This document shows positions 12,554 through 21,563 of a DNA stretch of 64,000 nt, piece by piece; positions within the stretch are counted from its first letter, which is position 1; each line of letters starts with the position of its first letter. A program made the position numbers and the translations under genes. A model generated the notes under the pieces. The model did not search any database. It was not told the DNA's origin and saw only the letters and a program-made list of their open reading frames with translations. Source of the DNA: Nipponacmea schrenckii (Eukaryota > Mollusca > Gastropoda > Lottiidae); NCBI GenBank assembly GCA_030562195.1, contig JAUJPP010000011.1, positions 558,001-622,000 of the forward strand. The letters are read 5' to 3'.

Positions 12554-12626
12554 ACATGACATTCTCATAATAATGTACAGTGTATAATATGACTCGTCTA
12601 GTGAAGAAAGTACAGGTAAGCTATTT
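12554..12626 (+). other. Possible small first coding exon
   Basis: TTATTTCATTTCAG, a good splice acceptor, precedes 12554. An ATG near 12590 then opens nine codons (MTRLVKKVQ) that end at CAG followed by GTAAGC, a strong donor. This is the pattern of a short exon with a start codon. I do not recognise the peptide and cannot find the next exon in the following 3 kb, so it may be chance. Confidence 0.25.
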
Positions 12627-13469
12627 TTTACAATTAAAATAAAATCTGTCGAGTGCTTTTATTGTTAACAATGTTTGATATTTTACAGTAATGACCAACA
12701 TAGACCAGTGTGAGATAATTTTTAATCCATGATAAAAACTAAGCAAGCACTAAGGTGTATATCTGAAGTTGTGTTTTAAGATGTTAATACAAATATAGAC
12801 CCTTGAGTCGCCAAAATTGCCGCTTTCGCTTCCGATAGGTCGAGATCTATTTATACACATGGATTCAAATGAACATTTCTTAGATCTGTTCATGTTTTTT
12901 CCCAAAGTCTTTGAATCAATCACCTTGTTATTAGTGATGAAAATAATTAATGGATTGGAAATTACGCTTATATTAATAATTGATAATATTCCTTCGGAAA
13001 TGAAATACGAACGATTTTCCAGAAATGAAACAACTCAAGCGTTCTTGTTTTTAAAATTTAAAAAAAGCCTTTCTGCATCAACAACAATAACTTGCCAGCT
13101 TGATTTAAATTGTAATGCACACTGCGTTTTCTGCAGAAGAAATATTTGAATACCAAACAAAAAGATTGTAATCCAATCAGCTTTGTACTTAAATGGCAGG
13201 TGAACCGCCAATTTTTCACTTTAAGCTGAAATGAATGGTGTGAAACACATCATTGTGATTATGAGAGAGTATTTGAACTTTATCTAATCTTTCTTGGGAT
13301 ATCTAGTCCCACCAGCCTGACAGTAGAAGGGATGTTTTCTTGTACACGCCTTATCTTGAGGTAAAAACGATCGCCAATTAGACCTGTCTTGCTAAATTTT
13401 CATAATTTTACATTTGTGAACTTTGAATGTTTGACAACACAGATTTAAGAACAATGTTAATTTTTTGAG
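12627..13469. other. No supported feature
   Basis: AT-rich sequence. A 110-codon open frame occurs at 12817-13149, but its composition is unremarkable and it matches no family I know. Confidence 0.5.
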
Positions 13470-13544
13470 AGATATTTTAAAGCTATATACCTAAAAATAT
13501 TATGTCGCCATTTTGACATTATTTTATCACTAGCGCTTATTCCG

Positions 13545-14135
13545 GCTTCGCCCGGGGTTATTTACCAGTCACTTGAACATTCAGTACTTAAAAGTTAAAA
13601 ATATCCGCGCCGAATATTTGAGAGGCATTCTATTGGTTTAAATTGTAGACATGGTTATCCAAAAACAATTTGTCATCGGCCTTCACGTACTTGATAACCG
13701 TTGGTAAATCTATTACTAGCCAAAGTAAAAAAAAAAGAAGAAAATTATGCCGTTTCACTCGGCAGTCTTCAGTGTGTTTTTTGACAAAGTAAACAACGAA
13801 TGCGTAAACAAAGACACAGGTGCACATCTTTGCATTTCCAGGAATATGCATCCACAGTCTCGCCGTCTCTCAGTTATGGTCACTCCCTTATATTGGCTCT
13901 AGAATGTTCTTCACGTTTATGGAAGGCTTGTTTAGTGTGATTGCATGATTGTTAATTTCAACATTTTGAACAATGTAAACAACGAATTCCAAAACAAAGA
14001 CTCAGGTGCACATCCTTGCATATACAGGATTGTGCATGCACAGCATCTCCTTCCTGCCTGCCTCCGTCTTTGAGCTATGGCGACCATACACACACAGACA
14101 CTTCCTTTAATATAGATTATAGATATAGATTGTCT
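13545..14135 (+). repeat. Retroposon-like repeat with internal duplication
   Basis: Starts near CACTAGCGCTTATTCCGG and ends ACTTCCTTTAATATAGATT ATAGATATAGATT, a short tandem tail like those of RTE-type LINEs and their SINEs. Inside, a block of about 95-115 bp is present twice, 186 bp apart (from 13787 and 13973; shared words GTAAACAACGAA and CAGGTGCACAT). The flanks of this stretch match 16085-16210, where the repeat is absent, so it was probably inserted after a local duplication. No protein evidence; the class is a guess. Confidence 0.4.
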
Positions 14136-14278
14136 TCTACATGGTGTTCTAGTTTGTCGCGATATGAAAATTGATTTAGAAACTAAAACACCATCATTTG
14201 CTCGTTTTCTATATAACTTTATCGTTCACTTTAAGATGATAAAAGAAACCATGTGACTATTGGATACCTTAATAATAT

Positions 14279-14641
14279 TTAATTATCAATAAATAAATAT
14301 AAAATATTTGAATAACAATACAAAACAATATCATTAACAATAAACAATATGATTATGTCATCAACTGAACTGGGGATACATGTACGAGTTGACGTATGTT
14401 GGAAAAGTTGAAATGTGGTATTGTTGGATGAAGCTGGGATGGAAGGTAGTATATTATAAACTGGTCGGGAAGCAACTGAAGATGGTATTACTTTGGACAT
14501 TAATGCTGAAGGAGGCATCATACTGTATTGTTGAAAGTTTGGCACAACTGGTGGAATGTAGCTAGGATTTACTGGTGGAAAGGCGGGTTTGTTGTCACGG
14601 ACTCGTTTCCTCCATCTGGCACGCTTGTTTTGAAACCAAAT
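14279..14641 (-). CDS. Homeobox gene, 3' exon
   Basis: Opens at an AG acceptor (TATATCAG) with IWFQNKRARWRKR, the recognition helix and basic end of the homeodomain. It continues as a proline/serine-rich tail of about 105 residues to a stop at 14279-14281. Total 120 codons plus stop. The last 70 bp of the frame lie in sequence that is duplicated at 16290-16390, so the extreme C-terminus is the least certain part. Confidence 0.75.
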   Translation of the reverse strand: MWFQNKRARWRKRVRDNKPAFPPVNPSYIPPVVPNFQQYSMMPPSALMSKVIPSSVASRPVYNILPSIPASSNNTTFQLFQHTSTRTCIPSSVDDIIILFIVNDIVLYCYSNILYLFIDN

Positions 14642-15309
14642 CTGATATAAAATCAAAATCATGAATATCAATACTAAATTAAAATCAATATAAAATACAT
14701 GTACATTGTATAGTAATATGTCAAAATGAAAAAAGAATTAATATAAATACCTTCAGGTTTTTCTCTGGAATAACCAGATCTCGAGACAACTGTTCCATGA
14801 CTTCAGACTCTGGGTATGGTGTGTCGAGAAAAAATTTTTCTAATGATCGGATTTGTTGGGGACTATAATTTGTTCTAGTATTCTTCTTGCTTGGAATGTA
14901 TTCACGATCGGATATTTGTCTATCCTGGTCTGTGGTGGAGATGGTTGGCATAACATTTGGTAGTGAAAAGGTGACACGTTGAGGACTAGAATCAGATACA
15001 AATCCAGAAGAATTTCCACTGTCGTTATCGGCAATTAGAGGTGGAGTTGTGGTAGGAGAGGTTGAACATCTAGATGATATGGACTTAAATCCTGGTCCAA
15101 ATGAGACTCAATGCTATCATCACTAGATGTTTGAGATTCGGTGGTAACTGAAGATTGTCTGGTGAAGCTGGTATCTCGTTGTGAAGAGTTCTAAACGTTC
15201 CATGATTGATGAAATGAAGGAGTAAATGTGGGTTGGTAAGATCTTGTAGAATCTGTTGTATACCGAAGTTGATTCTGGTAGGGCACGAAACCAGTCTTCT
15301 GACTAACAT
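14279..15309 (-). CDS. Paired-class homeodomain transcription factor with eh1 repressor motif (two exons seen, frame disrupted)
   Basis: A DNA-binding regulator acting in the nucleus. The homeodomain is encoded across a 109-bp intron: residues 1-46 in 14751-14951 and residues 47-60 from 14641 downward. It has R5, L16, F20, Y25, then W48, F49, Q50, N51, R53. Q50 and an intron between residues 46 and 47 are known marks of the PRD class. The chosen ATG at 15309 puts FGIQQIL at residues 15-21, a match to eh1 (FxIxxIL), which recruits Groucho/TLE corepressors. An acceptor (TTTTCTCAG) just upstream at 15325 suggests a further 5' exon. Reading from the ATG to the homeodomain needs two frame changes (see the exon entry). 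The homeodomain is divergent (Y8, K52), so I do not assign an orthologue. It could be a lineage-specific PRD gene, intact with assembly errors, or a recent pseudogene. Confidence 0.7.
14642..14750 (-). other. Phase-0 intron inside the homeodomain
   Basis: On the minus strand the intron begins GTATTT after codon AAG (K46) and ends TATATCAG before ATT (I47). Both sites fit GT-AG rules, and joining them restores a full 60-residue homeodomain. That makes the boundaries secure. Confidence 0.85.
14751..15309 (-). CDS. Homeobox gene, 5' coding exon with two frame changes
   Basis: Three reading frames are used in turn. Frame a, from the ATG at 15309 to about 15180, encodes the eh1 motif and the ILQDLTNP region. 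Frame b, about 15185-15060, encodes a serine/threonine/acidic stretch (SSVTTESQTSSDDSIESH). Frame c, from 15107 down to 14751, encodes PTTTPPLIADNDSGNSSG and then homeodomain residues 1-46. Each frame hits a stop soon after the next takes over (a at 15085-15087; c is closed upstream by a stop at 15108-15110). Composition stays protein-like across the switches, so single-base indels, real or from sequencing, are likelier than introns. Confidence 0.6.
15247..15267 (-). other. eh1 (Groucho-binding) motif
   Basis: Codons for F-G-I-Q-Q-I-L, matching the FxIxxIL core. In known homeodomain repressors such as Goosecoid and Hesx1 this motif also lies near the N-terminus, ahead of a paired-like homeodomain. 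Confidence 0.65.
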
Positions 15310-15324
15310 CTTCAATTGCTCGAT

Positions 15325-16084
15325 CTGAGAAAAATACCTTAAATAGAAATGAAGTATTTTATATCTCGAAGTATTTTGATTTTGTACTGATATATTCCTC
15401 TTTGGTATTAATATGAAATCTAGCCATAACCACAAACACTTTACATTCAGAATTACAACTGACTTACCGTATAATTTACTGGAGATATCATTTTTATAAA
15501 TAGATAATAATTTATATGTGTAGAAACTGGAAACTAACATAACAATACTGTTTCTGTTGATAATGTTCATTTCCATGACAGGACAACATTTAATACACTT
15601 TTAGACAAATACAGAGCAACTCCTGTCTGTCAGTAACGTGACAACTCGATTAATGCTGGCATATATAATTTAGTTAATTAGATTAATACAATTCAATCAC
15701 TGATTGACAGTTGATTGGTGTTGTATTTTACAATAACAACTCGTGTAGCATTACTTATCTCAAATTGTTGATTTAGTACAGTATACAACCAATCAGGGTA
15801 ACTTCAAATCTCGGAACAATTTGACTTTCACCTGATGATGACAACGTAGATTGTTGAAACGTGTTTAATAAAACCCAAGAGTAGTATACCTTAAAATTTT
15901 GTTTCGTTATTTAATTTGACTTTAGAGAGTTAAAGAATAAAAATTGGTTCATATTTAAATCATATGGACGATCGTTTCTATAAACTGCAGACGTTTTGTC
16001 GTATATAATGGTCACAACTCTCTTGTCGATCAATTTAATTGATTTAATTAATATGTGATGTCATAAGACTAAATATGTTTCACT
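15325..16084. other. Upstream flank of the homeobox gene
   Basis: AT-rich. A long open frame on the minus strand continues to 15576, but beyond the acceptor it reads like intron (hydrophobic and lysine/asparagine-rich, no motif). Promoter elements could not be placed. The only distinct signal is the hammerhead-like core at 15832-15860. Confidence 0.45.
15832..15860 (+). ncRNA. Hammerhead-ribozyme-like core, possible Penelope remnant
   Basis: CTGATGA at 15832-15838, a 17-nt spacer that can form a short weak stem (GACAA with TTGTT, G-T pair included), then GAAAC at 15856-15860 followed by GTGTTTAATAAAA. CUGANGA, helix II and GAAA form the conserved hammerhead core, and hammerheads are known in Penelope-like retroelements. 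One unpaired T next to helix II and no obvious helix I or III make this uncertain or decayed. Confidence 0.35.
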
Positions 16085-16395
16085 CTAAGATATTTTAAAG
16101 TTAAATTAGACATATACCAAGAAGTATTTGGTCGTCATTTTAACATTATTTTATACTTTTTGTTTATAAATCAATTTTCAAGTCACGATAAACTAGAACA
16201 CCATATAGAAAGACTATGATAAAATAAAACTCCATCATGTTTTTTGCTCGTTGCCTATATGATTTTATCATTTACTTAAAGATGTTTAAAGAAAACATGT
16301 GAGTATTGGATATCTTAATAATATTTTATTAATCATTAAAAAAGAAATATTTGAATAACAATACAACAACAATCTCAAAACAATATCATTTACTA
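16085..16395 (-). repeat. Partial duplicate of the homeobox gene 3' flank
   Basis: 16085-16155 matches 13470-13545 (GATATTTTAAAG, then TCGTCATTTTAACATTATTTTAT). 16230-16392 matches 14190-14345 (CCATCAT, TTTGCTCGTT, GTATTGGATATCTTAATAATATT, ATTTGAATAACAATAC). Similarity ends where the coding part of the 3' exon would continue, so no homeobox remains here. Read as the relic of a local duplication that lost its gene body. Confidence 0.6.
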
Positions 16396-16726
16396 GAGCT
16401 GAGTACTGCATAGACATCGACATTTTGCCCCATAGCTTTATGGCAAATTTGTACTTTAATACCTTTCACTCGGTGTTCACTCTGCCGCTTTTAGAAAAAA
16501 AGCAAACTGTGATATCTTTTGTTTTTATATCACATACAGTATGTAGTTGAATACATTGTAATGTAATTCAAATTGTGACTATGCCTTTATAAAAGATAAT
16601 TGAAAGTAGGTGAGTTTAACTATTGATGCGGAATACTGTGCGACTTGTAATTTACTTACCGAAAAATTCAATCAGAATTATAATGTATAATTATAATTTT
16701 TATCGTCTGCTAACATTTGTATGGAG
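16396..16726. other. Unique AT-rich spacer left of the DIRS element
   Basis: No gene or repeat recognised. It abuts the DIRS left end at 16727. Confidence 0.5.
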
Positions 16727-16865
16727 TTAATTTCATTTCATTCGTTATACTTACCAGTCAGAATACATTTGGATATATCTCCCTTATAATGTTCTCTCAA
16801 CTCGCTAGTGTCTTGACAATCAAGACTACACCTCTTCAGGTGTTGCCTCCCTTGTCAAGCGAACC
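16727..16865 (+). repeat. DIRS left inverted terminal repeat, outer part
   Basis: Reads TTAATTTCATTTCATTCG at its start. From 16740 (GTTATACTTACCAGTCAGAA) it is the near-perfect reverse complement of the right end down to GCGAACC. Cut at 16865 by the nested TIR element. Confidence 0.85.
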
Positions 16866-19113
16866 CATAGAGGTAATAATAAAGACTAGAGGACTGACTG
16901 ACGTCATTTTGTTCTTGCGTCATTGAAGCCATTCATGGACGATTGACGCCATATTGATTGTACGACAAAAAGCGACGTAATCTACGCTGGCTATAGTAAA
17001 AAGCTGATATTTATGCGACGAATAAATGCATTTATATCCGATTTCTTTCAAATCTCTGATGCACAAAATATGTACAAAACACCACTAATTAGCTGGAATA
17101 TATTTTAATGGAATAATACTACTTATAATGCTCTTTGGTTATGGGCTAGGTTTAAGAATTTGAATTTGTTTTTTAATTTTTATTTTCATTCTAAGATACC
17201 GTATTAAAGAAGCCTACTCCATAAATAAATATATTCATGAAATACATATAAACAGTTCGAGCGAAGCTCTGTAAAAATTAAAAAATCGAAATAATTTACG
17301 GAATCAACAACCATGGATTTATGGCCTACAGTTTAGAGTGAAACTCGACAGCAAAGATGCAATTAAATGCAAGAATAAAGTACCGGTATATGGAATATAA
17401 CACAATCATAAAATTCAATAATTAATCATGAATTCATTAAATTTATTAAGCGATAGAAAGTTAAAATTAAAATTTAGATACATTTGAAGCGATTGTTCGA
17501 TTTTCGTACCTATCAAGTACTTTTGAACACTATTTACATTATATTCAATACCCAACATTATTTCCCGTTTTAAGATGGCTTTTAGGGCCTAATAATCGTG
17601 TTGCAATATTGGACGTTCGGGCCTTGGCTTAAGACCAAGATTTCAACCTGGGGGACGCGCCCCCCCCCCCCCCCCCCCCGTGGGACGTTTGACAATTTTT
17701 CCAAGAAAATAGTTCAAAATCAAAATTACCTGTCGGGGGCTGTCAGAGGAATAAAGACTGTTTGCATGATGCGGGCACGAGTTTCACTTTCCTGGAAATG
17801 CCCGAAATCAACTAAATATTCAACATGACATTCGGGTGTCGGAAACAGACCCAAGCCCAGCCTTCTCACTAGAGAACACGATAGTTGACAGATGTGAACT
17901 TTGTTAAACTAAATTTGTTTGAAACTGCATAAATATAACATTTTCATTTCAATAATCTTTGTCGACGAAACAACTGAAGGTTGTCGACTAATCCACTCTT
18001 CGTATATCCCTGCTGTAGGTGAATTTGAAAATAGATAGGGACGCGTGTCCGAACCAAATCAAAATAAGGGACGCCACCCAAAAAAGATGAAAACCCAGGG
18101 CATAAGAATAATACGGATGCCTGTGAAATACTAAGACTGCTCTTACCTCGACCTGTGACCTTATTATTTAAAAAGCCAATCATTGAATAGCTCAATTGTA
18201 GGTGCCCCTCTAGGAAATGACGTCATTGAGGTATGTCGTCATTAATGTAAACAAGCACCTGCTTCTTATTATTCTCAAAAGACCACTCGAAAGGAGTAGC
18301 ATATACTATGATTACACCAAGGAATTTTTAAAAGGTTTGTGTTACAAGAAATCTATTTGATGACTCCATCGAATTGCAGCACAGCTAGGCCAATCACTTC
18401 AGCTCAATGATTGCAGCCTTACGTCAGTTACGAGTAGCCTAGACTCTGTCTCTGTCTGGACCTAGTTAGCCTACAGTCTACAGTAGCCTACTACCGAAGA
18501 CGAAGTACTTACTACTACCCAGTGATCCCCAACCTTTTTGAGCAATCACTTGAACCCCTTACACACCCATAAAGTATTATTTTTTTTTTAAAAAATTAGG
18601 TCTAGACACTCGCTGACTCGGATTGCCATAGCGGCATAGGCATAGATAGGCATGGATTCTTGTCTTGGGGGTTGAGCCGCGTTTAGCAAATGATTCATTT
18701 TACGTAACTCAATCGGAGTCAGAGGATCTAACAACAATGAGAAAAATTGAGTTCGATTTGAACGGGGTCTATTGACAACATCATCTTAATGACCAACAAG
18801 AAATTGGCGTAGCCTCAATTTTAACGTAGGTTAAGTCTTCTTAAATAAGGGCTATTTTATGCTTTCCGGTGAAAGAAATTGAATTCCTAACGTTATTCAT
18901 CTCTTTCAAGACAATAACAGAACAATGTCTCTCTTGACAATTATAAGCCTAGCAAGAAATGACCATAATTGTGAATTTACTTCTAAAAATACATCTATTT
19001 TCGGTTATACGACGTTTGACGTCTTTTGCCGTACAAACAACATGGCGGCGGCGTACATAGCGACTTCAGCCTCGTTCTGGAGTTAGCCCTCTAGTTCTAT
19101 TAATACCTCTATG
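16866..19113. mobile_element. 2.25-kb non-autonomous TIR DNA transposon nested in the DIRS left terminus
   Basis: Flanked by an exact 8-bp duplication AGCGAACC (16858-16865 and 19114-19121). Ends are inverted: CATAGAGGTAATAATAAAG on the left against CATAGAGGTATTAATAGAA read inward from the right. Weaker inverted similarity continues for about 110 bp to the words GCCATATTGATTGTACGACA and GCCATGTTGTTTGTACGGCA. No transposase frame. Eight-bp duplications occur in the hAT and P superfamilies; the CA start is compatible with either. Contains an 18-20-nt C run near 17661-17680 and a hAT-like terminus near 18522. Confidence 0.8.
18522..18590 (+). mobile_element. hAT-like terminus, isolated
   Basis: CAGTGATCCCCAACCTTTTT followed by GAGCAATCACTTGAACCCC resembles the well-known ends of Charlie-like hAT elements. 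No matching inverted end was found within the host element, so this is a fragment or coincidence. Confidence 0.35.
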
Positions 19114-19128
19114 AGCGAACCCCCTTCA
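19114..19128 (+). repeat. Short DIRS left-terminus segment with overlapping target duplications
   Basis: AGCGAACC (right duplication of the TIR element, 19114-19121) overlaps AACCCCCTTCA (left duplication of the LINE, 19118-19128). Both words are continuous in the uninterrupted right terminus near 25802-25815, which proves the order of the joined sequence. Confidence 0.85.
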
Positions 19129-20385
19129 AACCCCTTTCTCTTCGGAGGAAGGAACTCTCTCTCAGATTCTGGGGTAAACTTCAGTATTTGTCCGAAAGCT
19201 GTCCAACGTATTCCAGCATCAGAAGATTCACTCGTGTCGGAAAGAACCAGATAAATCGGAGTATCTCCTATGGTCAAGCAACTACTGATCTCTTGAGAGA
19301 GCACCAACTCGATCAAGTTAGCATCAGCCAACGACACCTATCAGATACTCCTTTTTGGAAGGTTACCAACCCGATAGTCAACACCGAGCTGACCCAGTCC
19401 ACCTACAAGCACGTGAACCCAGTGGCAGCAAGAGCGCAAGCTCTTGACCTCATCGACTCCAAGTTCGCCGACCATTTGAAGATCTATACTGATGGCTCCA
19501 AGAGTAGCACAGCTACTGGTTACGGTTTGTGTATTCCGGAGAAAGGCATCAGACTTGCCAAACGGATACCCCCACACTGCTCAGTGTTCACTGCAGAACT
19601 ACTAGCTATCAGGGACGCCATAGCATGGCTATCCCTCAACTATACGGAACCTGCCGTAATCCTGTCTGACTCACTAAGTAGCCTTCAGTCTATTTCTAAC
19701 AATTTTTCTAATTGTAGGTCAGAAGTTTTAACGAACATCCGAAGTATGATTCACGACTACCAAACCAACAACAACCACCAGATCGAACTATCATGGATCC
19801 CGTCGCACGTCTTCATCCCTGGAAACGAACAAGCTGACCGTGTTGCCAAGGACAGTTTGGGTCTGGAGAATATCGAGCCTGTAAAATTCTCGTATGAAGA
19901 ATTTTGCAGTCTCGTGTCCTCTAAGATCAACCAGAAATGGGACGACATGCTAAGGAACCTCAACACCGATAGATACCAGATCGATCCGAAGATACCAAAC
20001 CAAACCAAAATTAACCATCCTTCTGTAGCCATCTGCAAACTGGTAACCAGACTACGCACCAACCATGTCATGCGAGACCATCAGTTCAATGCCATTAAAT
20101 GCCGATGCGGACACGTTGCCACCAGGACGCATCTTCTCATTCAATGCACCGAATTGAAACCATCTCGTAAGACATTGACGGACTACCTGGAAACCAACGG
20201 CATACCAATCACCATACAGAATATTTTGGCTCCACCCACGGACCACTGGTACAAAATAATGGAACTCATCTACCAATTTATTACCACATCTGTTTTAAAC
20301 AGATAACCTAAGTTTCTTTTAAAATTTATATAATCAATTTTCAAAACAAGTTTCATAGCAGAAACAAAAGAGAACATCCAATTTT

Positions 20386-20424
<39 letters not shown>

Positions 20425-20819
20425 TGAAAGCTTTTTTCTCTTCTTCTCTCCTTTCTCACGTCTCCTTTTCTTTTTTCTTTTAGGTCTTCAACTCTTCCAA
20501 GCACAGACAGATAATCAAACCAAACCAAACCAAACCAAACCAACAACCACCAACAACAACCACCATGATCATAACGAGTTTTGGAAGAATGTAGAAGACT
20601 GAATCACTCACGCCACACTATCCAGGGCCGAGTTTCACCGCCATGACATTCGTTCCGACCAGATCGTACGATTTCTCAAACCACCACCAAACCAACAGTT
20701 TTCTAAATCATCCAATTGATTCTAAATCCACTACCAACGACCACCAAAGTGCAACTACCTAGTTTGCGATATCAGCAATTGCTGGAAGCGAACGTTAACT
20801 CGCCATTTACCTACCTACC
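19129..20819 (+). mobile_element. 5'-truncated LINE with RNase H (I-group type)
   Basis: 1.69 kb, flanked by an exact 11-bp duplication AACCCCCTTCA (19118-19128 and 20820-20830). It contains only the C-terminal part of the pol protein and the 3' UTR. The 3' UTR has a T run (about 20387-20423) and CAAAC repeats (about 20516-20541), and ends in TACC repeats. 5' truncation and a variable-length duplication are the usual marks of target-primed reverse transcription. Confidence 0.85.
19131..20306 (+). pseudogene. LINE pol C-terminus: RNase H and zinc-knuckle-like region
   Basis: Open without stops from the truncation point to 20306, about 390 codons; the first in-frame residues are LSRFWGKLQYL, so no true start exists. 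RNase H motifs: IYTDGS (first aspartate), FTAELLA (glutamate), ILSDS (second aspartate) and PGNEQADRVAK (final acidic residue). A CxC-H-C cluster follows (CRCGHVATRTHLLIQC). RNase H in LINEs degrades the RNA strand during cDNA synthesis and is typical of the I group. Reverse transcriptase and endonuclease are missing. The frame is intact, which suggests a recent insertion. Confidence 0.85.
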
Positions 20820-20830
20820 AACCCCCTTCA

Positions 20831-20975
20831 GTTTATCTTCCGGCGTGAAAACGCACACATGGTATTTGTGTTCTCTCTATTTATTTTTACTTTTTAGTTT
20901 TGATTAGTTGATAAATTATTAGTTTGTTTAAATATTACTCTTTGAAAGTATTTTGGCAACAAAAATTTGGCGACT
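20831..20975 (+). repeat. DIRS left terminus, inner part, and 5' leader
   Basis: GTTTATCTTCCGGCGTGAAA resumes the complement of the right terminus (GCCTGAGCAAACTG near 25790-25804) to about 20880. The remaining bases are a short AT-rich leader before the gag-like ATG. Confidence 0.7.
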
Positions 20976-21563
20976 ATGATTTCTACGGAGAACCTTTCGC
21001 CAAATAATAAAGGTTTATCTTCTGTGATTTCTTCAGACACGTGTTCGAAGGTGGACGAGTCCAAAAATAGTATTTCTAACATGGCCTCACAAAGTACTCC
21101 TAAATCTGGAAGGAGACGTAAATCTCGGAAATCAGATGTAAATCAAAGGTTAGATAGTTTAGAATCTAAAGTTGATAGTAAATTTGATCAAATACTCGAC
21201 TTTATAAAATCTTCACAAAATAATCCGAAAAATCCAAATTTCGGAGTGACTGAATCTGGGCATAAAACCGGTGGTGGTAGAACCTCGCGGCAGCCTGCCA
21301 AAACTATAAAAAGTACAGATAGACAGAAAATTGGTGATATAGTCACGCAGAGAACTGTAATTGACCCAGTCGACGATCACGGCCTACCAGAAGGTAGGAG
21401 ACTAAAAAGGAGACTATTCGAGATGGATGAAATCTCGTTGACTCCAGGCCAAAAAGAATACCAAGATTTCATGGAACTTTTATCTGATGAAGGTCATGCC
21501 GAGGATGACGACCCATCACATAGCCCTGCCAAAGTGGCGAAATCTACTGGCCATCACCCGTGA
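20976..21563 (+). CDS. DIRS ORF1 (gag-like), N-terminal part
   Basis: 195 codons from ATG at 20976 (an earlier TTG at 20967 is not needed). Basic segment SGRRRKSRKSDVNQ near residues 43-56, then a heptad-like stretch (LDSLESKVDSKFDQILDFI) likely to form a coiled coil, and an acidic C-terminal part. DIRS ORF1 proteins are poorly conserved and assumed to package RNA. The frame stops at 21561-21563, but one base over it continues with protein-like sequence (ITRDDFCRYLPCPSSSND), so the stop results from an indel. Identified by position and composition only. Confidence 0.6.
   Translation: MISTENLSPNNKGLSSVISSDTCSKVDESKNSISNMASQSTPKSGRRRKSRKSDVNQRLDSLESKVDSKFDQILDFIKSSQNNPKNPNFGVTESGHKTGGGRTSRQPAKTIKSTDRQKIGDIVTQRTVIDPVDDHGLPEGRRLKRRLFEMDEISLTPGQKEYQDFMELLSDEGHAEDDDPSHSPAKVAKSTGHHP

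Noticed and set aside
12817..13149. 110-codon open frame
   Set aside because: Starts at a TTG, shows no domain, splice or composition support, and such lengths occur by chance in AT-rich DNA of this size.
14840..15034. A separate 64-codon minus-strand gene
   Set aside because: It is a shadow frame of the homeobox exon.
17598..17828. Proline-run open frame inside the TIR element
   Set aside because: It is a translation of the C run near 17661-17680.
20516..20541. CAAAC repeats as an independent microsatellite insertion
   Set aside because: They lie inside the LINE 3' UTR, between its stop codon and the second target duplication, so they belong to the LINE.
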